Shown: one piece after another, positions 28,853-38,148 of the stretch
How positions within the stretch are numbered: the stretch's first letter is position 1
How the letters are laid out: each line of letters starts with the position of its first letter
From: Rhodospirillaceae bacterium
Lineage (GTDB): Bacteria > Pseudomonadota > Alphaproteobacteria > GCA-2721365
Assembly: GCA_002721365.1 (NCBI GenBank)
Contig: PBKC01000057.1
Span: 1 to 61,880 of the forward strand
Length of the DNA stretch: 61,880 nucleotides
Direction of reading: 5' to 3'
Translations under genes and position numbers: made by a program
Notes under the pieces: generated by a model
Database searches by the model: none
Told to the model about the DNA's origin: nothing
The model's input: only the letters and a program-made list of their open reading frames with translations

Positions 28853-30139
28853 GTGACGCTGCCCCCGCCTAATTCTTTGCCGAATGGCGCCGACGGCCGA
28901 TTGGGGCGATGGGCGTGGTGGCTGTGCGCCAGCCGGGCGGCGGTCTCGCTCTCCTTCATGATCTATGCAGGCAGTTTGCCGGCCCTCGGCATCGCTTGGG
29001 CGATGAGCGATGCCGAGGCGGGTCTCGTCCAGTCGGTCTTCAATTTCGCCTATGCCTTGTCGCTGGTCGCTGCGGGCTGGCTTTCGGACCGGCTGGGTGC
29101 GCGCCGGGTGTTCCTGTGGTCGAGTGCCTGCACGGCGCTGGCCGGAATCATGGTCGCCGGTCTTGCCCGTTCGTTCGAATCGGGTCTCGTTCTCTTCGCT
29201 CTGTTCGGCCTGTTCCATGGTGGCACCTACACGCCATCGATCATGCTGATCGCTCAGGGCGTCCCCTCCGCTCGGCGTGGTCTGGCAATCGGCATGCTGC
29301 TGGCCGGGGCGTCTCTCGGTTATGCCGGATCGATCGCGATCGCCAGCGCGGCCACCGCCTTCGCGTCCTATCGAGAAGCGTTCGTCGTCTGCGCCATCGC
29401 GCCTGCCGCGGCGTTTCTGTTCGCCAAAACAGGAACCCGGGGCCGCCCCAATCTGATCGTTCGGCGGCACGCTTCAGTCGATCTGCCGAAGGGCCAGTCG
29501 GACCGTCATGCCTCGATCCTCCTGACGCTCGGATATACCGCCCATTGCTGGGAGCTCCTGGGTATGTGGGCGTGGATGCCGGCATTCCTTCTATCTGCTC
29601 TCGCGGCATCGTCGGCCGCAGGGCAACTGGTGCTTGGCGTGTGGATCGGGATCGCCATCCACCTCTCCGGTTGCCTTTCCGCCTTCACCATGGGGCATGC
29701 CTCCGACCGCTTCGGCCGCCGGACGGTCCTCGTCCTGCTCGGCATTCTCGGAGCCGCCAGTTCGCTGGCGATCGGCTGGCTGGAGCAGGCGCCGGCGGCC
29801 CTGCTTCTCGCTTTTGCCGCTCTCTATGGCTTTACCGCCCTCGGCGATTCGCCGGTGTTGTCGACCGCCATGACGGAGACGGTTGCACCGCGGTCGCTCG
29901 GATCGGCGCTCGCCCTCCGCTCGATCCTCGGCTTCGGCGCCGGCGGACTGTCTCCGCTCGTCTTCGGCGCGGTGCGCGATGCGACGCCGCCGGACTTCGG
30001 ATGGATCGCCGCGTTCTCGGTCCTGGGCGCGGGCGGGTTGGCGGCGGCCCTCTGCGCGATGCTCCTGCGGGGGCGCCGCCGGCGAAGTTCCGCTTTCACA
30101 GGGCGTCGAGAAGGAGAGCTGACATGCGGGGAGGATTGA
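28853..30139 (+). CDS. MFS transporter
   Basis: 428 aa with about 12 hydrophobic segments. The A-like motif GWLSDRLGARRVF (between helices 2 and 3) and the second-half GHASDRFGRRTVL mark a major facilitator. The substrate cannot be read from sequence. It is divergent from the PtxD-like gene and overlaps the following SDR gene by 16 bases, so it probably imports or exports the substrate of the cassette. Classical phosphite loci use an ABC importer (PtxABC) instead, so this partner is unusual. GTG start with GAGG seven bases upstream. Confidence 0.88.
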   Translation: MTLPPPNSLPNGADGRLGRWAWWLCASRAAVSLSFMIYAGSLPALGIAWAMSDAEAGLVQSVFNFAYALSLVAAGWLSDRLGARRVFLWSSACTALAGIMVAGLARSFESGLVLFALFGLFHGGTYTPSIMLIAQGVPSARRGLAIGMLLAGASLGYAGSIAIASAATAFASYREAFVVCAIAPAAAFLFAKTGTRGRPNLIVRRHASVDLPKGQSDRHASILLTLGYTAHCWELLGMWAWMPAFLLSALAASSAAGQLVLGVWIGIAIHLSGCLSAFTMGHASDRFGRRTVLVLLGILGAASSLAIGWLEQAPAALLLAFAALYGFTALGDSPVLSTAMTETVAPRSLGSALALRSILGFGAGGLSPLVFGAVRDATPPDFGWIAAFSVLGAGGLAAALCAMLLRGRRRRSSAFTGRREGELTCGED

Positions 30140-30861
30140 TCGTGACGGGTGGCGGCAGGGGCATCGGGGCGTCGGTCGCGCGCCTCGCCGCCGAGCAGGG
30201 CTATGCGGTCTGCGTGAACTATCGGCGTGACGAGCGTGCCGCGACCGCCGTGGTCGGGGCCATCGCCGCCGCCGGGGGCAGGGCGACCGCCGTCCGTGCC
30301 GATGTCTCGTCCGAAGACGAAGTGAGGGCGCTGTTCGTGACGGCGGAGCGCGCGCTGGGTCCGATCGCAGGGCTAGTCAACAATGCCGGGATCACCGGCC
30401 CTATCGGACGCTTCGCCGACTCCGATCCGGACATCTGGCGCAGCGTCCTCGAAACCAACGTCGTTGGTAGCATGCTCTGTGCGCGGGAAGCGGTGCGCCG
30501 TTTCCTGCCTGTGGGCGGCGGCGCCATCGTAAACCTGTCGTCGGTCGCGGCCACGACCGGCGCCGCCGGCGAATACGTTCACTATGCCGCATCGAAGGCG
30601 GCGATCGACGCCTTCACCGTCGGCCTGGCGCGGGAGGTCGCAGACAGCGGCATACGCGTCAACGCCGTTGCGCCGGGCTCGACGCTCACCGACATACACG
30701 CGGCGGCGGGAGAGCCGGGGCGGCCGGCACGGGTGCGCGAGCGCATTCCGATGCGGCGGCTGGCCGAGCCGGACGAGATCGCGGCGACGATCATGTGGCT
30801 GTTCTCGGAGGAGGCGTCCTACGTCACAGGGGCGGTGCTTCGCGTAGCCGGCGGATTCTGA
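30124..30861 (+). CDS. SDR family NAD(P)-dependent oxidoreductase
   Basis: 245 aa classical short-chain dehydrogenase. The cofactor motif TGGGRGIG, the structural NNAG in LVNNAGITGP, the catalytic Ser-Tyr-Lys (NLSSVAA and YAASK) and the C-terminal GAVLRVAGGF are all present. An Asn-Tyr-Arg-Arg segment after strand 2 (CVNYRRDERAA) suggests NADP preference. ATG at 30124 lies inside the end of the MFS gene and has AGAAGGAG upstream. Its substrate is unknown; it is presumably linked with the transporter. Confidence 0.9.
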   Translation: MRGGLIVTGGGRGIGASVARLAAEQGYAVCVNYRRDERAATAVVGAIAAAGGRATAVRADVSSEDEVRALFVTAERALGPIAGLVNNAGITGPIGRFADSDPDIWRSVLETNVVGSMLCAREAVRRFLPVGGGAIVNLSSVAATTGAAGEYVHYAASKAAIDAFTVGLAREVADSGIRVNAVAPGSTLTDIHAAAGEPGRPARVRERIPMRRLAEPDEIAATIMWLFSEEASYVTGAVLRVAGGF

Positions 30862-30991
30862 ATGCGGCCGCTTCGCCACGGAGGACGTGTGAAAGGAGAC
30901 CTCGAGCCGGCTGAGGGCAGCTGCTCCTGCCAGAGAGAGCAGGCCGGTTGGACTGCTGAAGCCGGTCTGACGGCGAGGCGCTTCAGCCAGT

Positions 30992-31032
30992 GGCCGGCGG
31001 ACGCCCGATGGAGACCGCCGCCGGCCGTTTCT
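30992..31032. terminator. hairpin between the convergent SDR and xre genes
   Basis: Arms GGCCGGCGG (30992-31000) and CCGCCGGCC (31018-31026) are followed on the plus strand by GTTTCT. The T-run is weak, so this is a tentative terminator for the SDR transcript. The rest of 30862-31039 shows nothing else recognisable. Confidence 0.35.
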
Positions 31033-31039
31033 GACGACC

Positions 31040-31459
31040 TTACTTCTTGGGGCGTTCGGGCTTGGGCCGGTCGGCCAGCGCTTTGATCAGCTCGAACAGG
31101 CGTTTGCGGGCGTTTCCGTCCGAGATGCGGTAGTAGGCGCGGACCAGCTCGAGCGTCTCCCGTTTATGGAGCGGGTCGTCCTCGAACGGCTCGTGGGCTT
31201 CGTTCATGCCTTCGAAACGGCTTTCGACGTTCTCGGGCATGTCGTCGAAGAAAAAGGCGATCGGTACGTTGAGTACCTTGCCCAGCTGATAAAGACGGCT
31301 GGAACCGATGCGATTGGTGCCCCGTTCGTATTTCTGAACTTGTTGAAAAGTCAGCCCGATCGCATCGCCGAGCTTTTCCTGGCTCATGCCGAGAAGCGTC
31401 CGTCTCAGACGGATGCGGCTCCCGACATGAACATCGACGGGGTTAGGCGTTGAAGCCAT
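31040..31459 (-). CDS. XRE family helix-turn-helix regulator
   Basis: 139 aa. The N-terminal HTH reads SRIRLRRTLLGMSQEKLGDAIGLTFQQVQKYERGTNRIG, the classic Cro/CI type. The C-terminal part (RETLELVRAYYRISDGNARKRLFELIKALAD) is typical of the regulator found between lnt and metK in many alphaproteobacteria. ATG start with GGAAGGAG seven bases upstream. Here metK is no longer next to it, being separated by the LysR/PtxD/MFS/SDR cassette. Its target is unknown. Confidence 0.92.
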   Translation of the reverse strand: MASTPNPVDVHVGSRIRLRRTLLGMSQEKLGDAIGLTFQQVQKYERGTNRIGSSRLYQLGKVLNVPIAFFFDDMPENVESRFEGMNEAHEPFEDDPLHKRETLELVRAYYRISDGNARKRLFELIKALADRPKPERPKK

Positions 31460-31764
31460 GCAGTCACTCCTTCCAAAGCAGTCGATATCGGCCGGTCATT
31501 GTGTCAATCCTGGGGCACGCCCGCGGACAAAGTGATTGCCCTTTCGACAGAAGCATCACTGAGCCATCGCGGCACTGAATTCCGTCCGCTCATTTATCCC
31601 GAGTACTGCACCGGCGCGGTTGTATCTCTTGGCAACCTTCATGACAAGTCGAACCCAAGGAGGGTTGCTCCACCTGAGGGCGTGAGCGCAAGAGCTCAGT
31701 TGCAATAGGTGAGCAAGTTTCGTGCCACCTATGGGCGCGGAATGGCCTGCTGGTTTCGCGCACA
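31460..31764. other. intergenic region between lnt and xre
   Basis: About 305 bases without a gene. Near xre, on the minus strand, lies TTGACA (31495-31500 region) as a possible -35, without a clear -10. Near lnt, a partly paired segment (31665-31720) holds TTGCTCCACCT facing AGGTGAGCAA with an inner CTGAG/CTCAG pair. It may be a 3'-end structure of lnt. No tRNA or small ORF with a convincing ribosome-binding site was found. Confidence 0.4.
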
Positions 31765-33375
31765 TCATGAGGCGCGGCGGGCGAATCGGGAAACGCCGAT
31801 CGGCAGGGCTGCCACGGCGAGGATGCCGAGTAGGATTCCATCGCCGAAGCGAGCGTAGGGCGTCGGCTCGGACGAGGCGGCGGGAAGGTCGGCATCGGCG
31901 ATTCCTTCGGCACCGAGCGGGATCTCGGCGGTAACCCGGCCGTAGGAGTCGATCACCGCGGAGATGCCTGTATTGGCGACCCGTACCAGCGGCAGACCTT
32001 CTTCGACGGTGCGGAAACGGACCTGAGCCAAATGCTGATGGGGTCCGGTGCTGATGCCGTACCATCCATCGTTCGTCACGTTCAGCAGCCAGGCCGGACG
32101 GTTGGCCGGATCGGTCACCGCGCCCGGAAAAATGCCTTCATAACAGATGAGTGGGCTGAAAGGCGGCGTGCCCGGAACGCGGAGGGTCCTGGGGCCCGGC
32201 CCGGCGGTGAAGTCGGTGTCGCCGACCGTGAGCTTCGCGACGGCGAACAGGTCGCGCATCGGTACGTACTCGCCAAACGGGACCAGATGGGCCTTGTCGT
32301 ACACGCCGACGATACGGCCGTCCGTGTCGACGGCTTCCAGGCTGTTCCAGACGCGGAAGGGTTCTTCGCCGCGCGGGCTCGCGCGAGTGGCGCCGGTCAG
32401 AAGTATGGCGCCATCCGGAAGCATGGCTCCGATGCGCTCACGGACCTGCGGCTCACGCTCAAGAAGGAAGGGAACCGCGGATTCGGCCCATATTACCACC
32501 GTCGGCGCTTGCGGCGCTGATTGGGTCGACAGTGCAATTTGCTTCGCAAAATGCGATTCCGCTAGATCCGGTCGCCATTTTGCCACCTGCGGAATATTCG
32601 GCTGCACCAGCCGAAGGCGGACGTCGGGTACATCTGTTGTTTCGGCCGTGGCGAGCCGTATCGCGCCGCCGGCCCATAAGAGGCATAGCCCCGCGGCCGC
32701 TGCGATCACCGGCCGCCATCGGCTGCGAGCGGAGACATCATCGGTCAGGATGGCGGGCATGGCGAAGATCAGGACGGTAAGGAAGCTGATACCGTAAACC
32801 CCTGTCACCGCCGCGGGTTGCATCATCGCCGGCGTGTCGGACCAGGCATAGCCGATCAGGTTCCAGGGGAAGCCGGTAAGAACGTGCCCGCGCAGCCATT
32901 CGGCGACCGTCCAGGCGATCGCCAGGACCACGATCCGTTCCGCGCCACCGTTGTTCGCAGCAATGCGGTAGAGCGTGCCGGCGAGGCCAGCGAAAATCGC
33001 AAGCCCTGCCGCGAGCAGCAGAACGGCCGGGGCCGCCGCCCATCCCACCGTGTCGGCGTAGACGAGGAAGGCATTGCCGATCCAATAGAGACCGGCAGCG
33101 AAATAGCCGAGGCCGAATGCCCATCCGGTGGCGAAACCGCCGCGCGCCGAACGGGTTCCGTCGAGCAGCCACACCAGTCCGGGCAGGACGACCGGCAGTA
33201 CGACGACCCAATGGAAGGGGGAAAGCGCCAATGTGGCCACGGCGCCCAGAACGGCGGCGGCCACCATCCTTACCCATGGCCGGCAGTGTCGCGCCGCATG
33301 CGCGATCCCCCGAAGGCGGCTCAGAAGTACGGCGGAAGTTGGCGGAGCCGCGTGGTTCGGACTGGAACGCTGCAC
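31765..33375 (-). CDS. lnt: apolipoprotein N-acyltransferase
   Basis: 536 aa inner-membrane enzyme adding the third acyl chain to lipoproteins. The N-terminal half has about six to eight membrane segments. The periplasmic C-N hydrolase domain carries the catalytic triad in WAESAVPF (Glu), YDKAHLVPFGEYVP (Lys) and LICYEGIFPG (Cys). GTG start, 25 bases after the corC stop and without a strong Shine-Dalgarno; the first 30 residues are poorly conserved, so a later start is possible. It follows corC as in most alphaproteobacteria. Confidence 0.95.
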   Translation of the reverse strand: MQRSSPNHAAPPTSAVLLSRLRGIAHAARHCRPWVRMVAAAVLGAVATLALSPFHWVVVLPVVLPGLVWLLDGTRSARGGFATGWAFGLGYFAAGLYWIGNAFLVYADTVGWAAAPAVLLLAAGLAIFAGLAGTLYRIAANNGGAERIVVLAIAWTVAEWLRGHVLTGFPWNLIGYAWSDTPAMMQPAAVTGVYGISFLTVLIFAMPAILTDDVSARSRWRPVIAAAAGLCLLWAGGAIRLATAETTDVPDVRLRLVQPNIPQVAKWRPDLAESHFAKQIALSTQSAPQAPTVVIWAESAVPFLLEREPQVRERIGAMLPDGAILLTGATRASPRGEEPFRVWNSLEAVDTDGRIVGVYDKAHLVPFGEYVPMRDLFAVAKLTVGDTDFTAGPGPRTLRVPGTPPFSPLICYEGIFPGAVTDPANRPAWLLNVTNDGWYGISTGPHQHLAQVRFRTVEEGLPLVRVANTGISAVIDSYGRVTAEIPLGAEGIADADLPAASSEPTPYARFGDGILLGILAVAALPIGVSRFARRAS

Positions 33376-33400
33376 GACGGCTTCGCGGTGTTCGTCGCGG

Positions 33401-34330
33401 TCAGGGTGCTGCGGTTTCGGCGGTCTCTTCCGCCGAGCCGTCGCCGGCGGGCAGTACGCGGACGGCCTTGATCCGTCGCGGATCGGCGCGCACGACTTCG
33501 AAAGCCAAGCCTGAGGGGTGCTCGATCGTCTCGCCGGGCTCGGGAACGCGTCCGGCGAGATTGAAGATCAGTCCGCCCAGGGTATCGACTTCCTCGTCCG
33601 TTTCGTCGGGAAGAAGGTCGACGCCGACCCGTTCTTCCAGCGTCGCGATCGGCGTTCGAGCGTCCGCATCGATGCTGCCGTCGGGGCGGTCGCGGAGCAT
33701 GGGCGACTCTTCGCGATCATGCTCGTCTTCGATCTTGCCGACGATCTGCTCGACCAGATCCTCGATGGTGACCAGCCCGTCGATCCCACCGTATTCGTCG
33801 ACCACCATCGCCATATGGACCTTGGTGTTCCGCATCTTCAGCAGCAGATCGCGGACCGGCATGGACGGCGGGATATAGAGAAGCTGGCGGGTCAGGCCGG
33901 TCAGGGTGACAGGGCTTTCGGTTCCCCAGAAGCGGACGAGGTCCTTGATATGGACCATGCCGATAACGTCGTCGAGCGAGTCGCGGTAGACGGGCAGGCG
34001 CGAATGGCCTTCCTCCGCCATCAGTCGCGCGACGTCCGCCACCGGGGTGTTCTCGTCCACGGCCGCGACGTCGGCGCGCGGCACCATGACGTCATAGATC
34101 GTGAGGCTGCCGAATTTGAGCAGGTTGGCGAGCATCGTGCGCTCATCCTCGCTGATCGGGCGGGCATCCTCGCCCTCGCCATGGACCAGCGTCTCGAAGG
34201 CCTGCTGCAGGTCCCCGTCGTTACGGCCGCCGGTCAGTTCCCGCAGCCAGTTTCCGATTGTCCGTAATAGCGGAAGATCCTGGTCGGTCTCGGAAGAACG
34301 GACCGGTCTGTCGGAAGGCGAGTCGCTCAT
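33401..34330 (-). CDS. CorC/HlyC-type CBS-domain protein
   Basis: 309 aa. Two CBS domains (IYDVMVPRADVAAVDENTPV and LLYIPPSMPVRDLLLKMR) are followed by a CorC/HlyC C-terminal domain (VDTLGGLIFNLAGRVPEPGE). The signature MVVDEYGGIDGLVTIEDLVEQIVG is intact. The family is linked to magnesium/cobalt export or nucleotide sensing; there is no membrane segment. The ATG at 34330 lies five bases after the ybeY stop; a start at 34363 would overlap ybeY. Part of the miaB-phoH-ybeY-corC-lnt operon. Confidence 0.92.
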   Translation of the reverse strand: MSDSPSDRPVRSSETDQDLPLLRTIGNWLRELTGGRNDGDLQQAFETLVHGEGEDARPISEDERTMLANLLKFGSLTIYDVMVPRADVAAVDENTPVADVARLMAEEGHSRLPVYRDSLDDVIGMVHIKDLVRFWGTESPVTLTGLTRQLLYIPPSMPVRDLLLKMRNTKVHMAMVVDEYGGIDGLVTIEDLVEQIVGKIEDEHDREESPMLRDRPDGSIDADARTPIATLEERVGVDLLPDETDEEVDTLGGLIFNLAGRVPEPGETIEHPSGLAFEVVRADPRRIKAVRVLPAGDGSAEETAETAAP

Positions 34331-34334
34331 CTCC

Positions 34335-34877
34335 TCACAGGGGTTGCGCGGAAACGGATGCATAGGGATCCGATATCCCCAGCGATGCGAGGATAGCGAT
34401 TTCCTCGCGTTCCATGACCGCTGCGTCGCTGTCGGTCAGGTGGTCGTATCCCAGGACATGCAAGACGCCGTGGACGACCAGATGGGCGGTATGGTCTGCG
34501 GCCGTCTTCCCCTGCTCTCCGGCCTCACGGAGGACGGTGCCGAGCGCCAGAGCGACGTCGCCGAGATGGCGGGGACCTTCCTCCGCCTCGGCCGGGATCG
34601 GGTCGGGATCGTCAGGAAAAGACAGAACGTTGGTGGGGCTGTCCTTGCCGCGGAAGCGGGCGTTGAGGTCGCGCAGCGTTTCGTCGTCGGCGAGCATTAC
34701 GCACAGCTCGGCCGGTGCCGTCGCCTTCGCCCGGACAAGTGCGGTTTCGGCGGCCCGGCCGACCAAGGACTCGATCCCCGATACCGACCGGAGCCATGTC
34801 TCGTCCTCGACCAGGACGTCGATCACGAACCCGGACTCCGGCTCTTCCGCCGCTGCCGCTTGCAGGGCCGCGCTCAC
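34335..34877 (-). CDS. ybeY: endoribonuclease / rRNA maturation factor YbeY
   Basis: 180 aa metal-dependent RNase involved in 16S 3'-end maturation and 70S quality control. The zinc site HLVVHGVLHVLGYDH fits the family pattern with three His. ARFRGKDSPTNVLSFP and HLGDVALAL are also diagnostic. The start overlaps the phoH stop by four bases; the operon continues into corC. Confidence 0.96.
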   Translation of the reverse strand: MSAALQAAAAEEPESGFVIDVLVEDETWLRSVSGIESLVGRAAETALVRAKATAPAELCVMLADDETLRDLNARFRGKDSPTNVLSFPDDPDPIPAEAEEGPRHLGDVALALGTVLREAGEQGKTAADHTAHLVVHGVLHVLGYDHLTDSDAAVMEREEIAILASLGISDPYASVSAQPL

Positions 34878-35878
34878 GACTCCTCCGTTTTCGGCTGCCG
34901 GTCGTAGGCGCGGACGATCCGCGTCACCAGCGCATGCCTGACCACGTCCGCTTCGCCGAAATCGATCCGGTTCACGCCTTCCACGCCATCCAGCACCCTC
35001 AGCGCGTCGGCGAGGCCAGACTTGGTGCCGCGCGGCAGGTCCACCTGCGACAGGTCGCCGGTCACCACCATCCGCGAATTCTCGCCAAGCCGGGTCAGGA
35101 ACATCTTCATCTGGACGGGAGTCGTGTTCTGGGCCTCGTCCAGGATGACGAAGGCGTTCGACAGCGTTCGCCCGCGCATGAAGGCGAGTGGCGCGACCTC
35201 GATCTCGCCCGACTCGATCAGTTTGCCCGCCTTGTGGCCGGGCATGACGTCGAACAGGGCGTCGTAGAGAGGCCTCAAATAGGGATCGACCTTCTCGCGC
35301 AGATCGCCCGGCAGGAAGCCGAGCTTCTCGCCCGCTTCGACAGCGGGCCGCGACAGCACCAGCCGGTCGACCTCGCCGTTGACCAGCATCGTCGCCGCGA
35401 CCGCCACCGCCAGATAGGTCTTGCCGGTTCCCGCCGGCCCGACCGCGAACACCAATTGCTCCGTCTGCAGGGCCCGGACATAGGCGGCCTGGGCGGGAGA
35501 GCGCGGCAGGATCTGGCGCTTCTGCGTGCGGATGATGCCGTCCTCGGCCACCATCCGCGGCAGCCGGTCGCTGCCGGAGCCGCGGGTGACCATGCGGATC
35601 GACGCGTCGACCTCCGCCGCGCCCACAGGGTGGCCGCTCTTCAGCATGGCGTAGAGGTCGGACAGCACCTCGCGTGCATCCGATGCCGCTTCCGGCGTGC
35701 CGCTGATCGCAACCTGATTGCCGCGTACGGTCGTGGTGATGCCGAGCTGCGACTCGATGCGGACGAGGTTCTCGTCATGCCGGCCGAACAGCTCCGAAAG
35801 CAGGTTGTTGTCGTCGAAGGTGAGATGGAGAGGCGTCGCAGCGACTCGCGTGTCGGTCGAAACCGGAAGGCGGCTCAA
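34874..35878 (-). CDS. PhoH-like ATPase (YbeZ)
   Basis: 334 aa. Walker A is [18 protein letters not shown] and Walker B-type [10 protein letters not shown], as in the YbeZ/PhoH ATPases that partner YbeY in rRNA metabolism. GTG at 35884 is possible, but the TTG at 35876-35878 has GGAG about five bases upstream and overlaps the miaB TGA as TTGA, so it is preferred. Conserved order miaB-phoH-ybeY. Confidence 0.95.
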   Translation of the reverse strand: MSRLPVSTDTRVAATPLHLTFDDNNLLSELFGRHDENLVRIESQLGITTTVRGNQVAISGTPEAASDAREVLSDLYAMLKSGHPVGAAEVDASIRMVTRGSGSDRLPRMVAEDGIIRTQKRQILPRSPAQAAYVRALQTEQLVFAVGPAGTGKTYLAVAVAATMLVNGEVDRLVLSRPAVEAGEKLGFLPGDLREKVDPYLRPLYDALFDVMPGHKAGKLIESGEIEVAPLAFMRGRTLSNAFVILDEAQNTTPVQMKMFLTRLGENSRMVVTGDLSQVDLPRGTKSGLADALRVLDGVEGVNRIDFGEADVVRHALVTRIVRAYDRQPKTEES

Positions 35879-37251
35879 GCGCACTCCTTCATGAGAGCGT
35901 CACCCACTGGAGACGACGGTAACACGCCCGCGAGACTGTTTGGATGACATTCGGTGATGCGGACCGGGACGATGCGGCCGATGAGGGCCGGATCGGCCTC
36001 GGCATGGACCGGCTGCAAATAGGGACTGCGTCCGACGAGCTGCCCCGCATAGCGGCCCGGCCGCTCGAACAGCACGGGAAGCGTGCGACCGACGCAGGTT
36101 TCGGCGAAGGCCGTCTGCTGGACCCCCAGCAATTCCTGAAGCATCGCCAGGCGCTCGGATTTCACCGGCTCCGGCAGCTGGGCGTCCAGCACGGCGGCCG
36201 GGGTGCCCGGTCGGGCGCTGAATTTGAACGAGAACGCCTGGGCGTAGGTGACGGACGTCACCAGCCGCAGCGTTGCCGCGAAGTCCTGGTCGGTTTCGCC
36301 GGGAAAGCCGACGATGAAATCGGACGACAGGGCGAGATCGGGGCGCGCCTCGCGCAAGCGGTCGACGATGCGGCAGTAGCTCTCGGCGGTGTAATGCCGG
36401 TTCATCGCCGCAAGGATGGTGTCGGAGCCCGACTGGACCGGCAGGGGCAGATAGGGCATCAGCTTGTCGACCGTCCCGTGCGCGTCGATCAGGTCGTCGG
36501 TCATGTCGCGCGGATGCGAAGTCGTGTAGCGGATGCGGTCGAGCCCGTCGATTTCCGCCAGACGATGGATCAGCCGGGCGAGCGACCAGGTGGCGCCGTC
36601 GGGGCCTTCGCCGTGATAGGCGTTGACGTTCTGGCCGAGCAGGGTGATCTCCCGCACGCCACCGGCGACCAGATGCCGGGCTTCGTCGATCAGCCCGGCG
36701 ACGGGCCGCGAGAATTCGGCGCCGCGGGTGTAGGGCACGACGCAGAAGGTGCAGAAGCGGTCGCAGCCTTCCTGGATCGACAGAAAGGCCGTGCTGCCGG
36801 ATGCCGTGCGGCTTTCCGGCAGACGGTCGAACTTGTCCTCGACCGGAAAGTCTGTTTCGACCAGCGCGACGCCCGCGGCACGCGAAGCCTGGGCGACCAT
36901 TTCCGGCAGCCGGTGATAGGTCTGGGGCCCGAGCACGATGTCCACGAACGGCGCGCGCCGGACGATCTCCTCGCCCTCCGCCTGGGCGACGCAGCCGGCG
37001 ACGGCAAGCATCATCCGACCGCCGGACTCGGACTTTTGCTTCTGGAGCGGGCGCAGACGGCCAAGCTCAGAAAAGACCTTCTCGGCCGCCTTCTCGCGAA
37101 TGTGGCAGGTATTCAGGATCACCATGTCGGCGTCGGCGGCTTCCGCGGCCACGCCATAGCCCAACGGCGCCAGAACCTCCGCCATACGCTCCGAGTCGTA
37201 GGCGTTCATCTGGCAGCCGTAGGTCTTGATGAAGAGCTTCTTCTTACTCAA
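35875..37251 (-). CDS. miaB: tRNA-2-methylthio-N6-isopentenyladenosine synthase
   Basis: 458 aa radical-SAM methylthiotransferase acting on i6A37 of tRNAs. Three N-terminal cysteines bind the auxiliary cluster ([22 protein letters not shown]). The radical-SAM motif is [18 protein letters not shown]-terminal TRAM domain follows. TTG start. First gene of the minus-strand miaB-phoH-ybeY-corC-lnt run, separated by about 80 bases from the acyltransferase gene upstream. Confidence 0.97.
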   Translation of the reverse strand: MSKKKLFIKTYGCQMNAYDSERMAEVLAPLGYGVAAEAADADMVILNTCHIREKAAEKVFSELGRLRPLQKQKSESGGRMMLAVAGCVAQAEGEEIVRRAPFVDIVLGPQTYHRLPEMVAQASRAAGVALVETDFPVEDKFDRLPESRTASGSTAFLSIQEGCDRFCTFCVVPYTRGAEFSRPVAGLIDEARHLVAGGVREITLLGQNVNAYHGEGPDGATWSLARLIHRLAEIDGLDRIRYTTSHPRDMTDDLIDAHGTVDKLMPYLPLPVQSGSDTILAAMNRHYTAESYCRIVDRLREARPDLALSSDFIVGFPGETDQDFAATLRLVTSVTYAQAFSFKFSARPGTPAAVLDAQLPEPVKSERLAMLQELLGVQQTAFAETCVGRTLPVLFERPGRYAGQLVGRSPYLQPVHAEADPALIGRIVPVRITECHPNSLAGVLPSSPVGDALMKECA

Positions 37252-37333
37252 CGCTGAATTGCCGGCCCTTCTCCGCTTGTTCCAGGGCCACGCGTTACTG
37301 TCTGGCCCGACATTAGCATTGCATCGACTTCAG

Positions 37334-38131
37334 TCAAGCTGCGCCCTGCAATTGCGCTGGCGCGCCATCGCGTCCCGTCAGCGCCGACGCCACGCCGTCC
37401 GCCACCACCCGATGGCAGTGAAGCGCCATCGCTTTGCGTGATCCGAAGCTCTCACGGGTCAGCGGCGGATGAAAAACCACGCGGACACCGAACGGCGCCA
37501 GGGTCAGGGCCGCCCATAGATGGCTCGGCAGGTCCATGTCGCCATACCAGGCGAAGAACGGGCGCATGGACCGGCGCATCGGCAGATTGCCGAGGGCGTT
37601 GTAGGCGATCGACACCGGCTGCACGGTCAGCGGCTGTCCGTCGACATCCTGGTCGGCGACAGCGAAGAAGGTGCTGTTGAAACGCAGTACGCGATTTCCG
37701 TCATTGCTGGTGCCTTCGGGGAACAGGACCAGATCGTCGCCTTCGGCCAGCCGAAGGGCGATGTCGTCGCGGTGGGCGGCGCTTCGCGACGCGCGGCGCA
37801 CCACGAAGACGCTCCGCTGCAGCTTGGCCAGCATGCCGAACAGCGGCCAGCTCGCGACCTCGTGCTTGGCGACGAACGACACCGGCTTCAACGCACTCAG
37901 GACGATGATGTCGAGATAGGAGGTATGGTTGGCGACGATCAAAGTCGGAGCAACCGCACTCGGGGTTCCGGTCACCTCGACCGCGATGCCGATGATGCGA
38001 CAGTTCACCCGGTGGTAGAGGACGGGGAGCTTCTTGGCCAACGGTGAACGCACGGCGAGCGCCCCCGCCTGCGCCGGCAGCAGCAGCAGGGTCCACAGCA
38101 GGAGCAGAGCGATCTTTCCTGCCGCCTTCAC
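37334..38131 (-). CDS. olsA: 1-acyl-sn-glycerol-3-phosphate acyltransferase-like (OlsA-type lyso-ornithine lipid acyltransferase)
   Basis: 265 aa from the GTG at 38131. A membrane segment near the N-terminus (KIALLLLWTLLLLPAQAG) precedes the PlsC domain with the catalytic ANHTSYLD (NHxxxxD) and the LFPEGTSNDG (FPEGT) motif. Directly downstream of the OlsB-like gene, 17 bases after its stop, so it most likely converts lyso-ornithine lipid to ornithine lipid. A TTG at 38152 overlapping the upstream stop is an alternative start. Ornithine lipids are phosphorus-free membrane lipids, often made under phosphate limitation. Confidence 0.85.
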   Translation of the reverse strand: MKAAGKIALLLLWTLLLLPAQAGALAVRSPLAKKLPVLYHRVNCRIIGIAVEVTGTPSAVAPTLIVANHTSYLDIIVLSALKPVSFVAKHEVASWPLFGMLAKLQRSVFVVRRASRSAAHRDDIALRLAEGDDLVLFPEGTSNDGNRVLRFNSTFFAVADQDVDGQPLTVQPVSIAYNALGNLPMRRSMRPFFAWYGDMDLPSHLWAALTLAPFGVRVVFHPPLTRESFGSRKAMALHCHRVVADGVASALTGRDGAPAQLQGAA

Positions 38132-38148
38132 CGCCCCAACCTGTCGGC

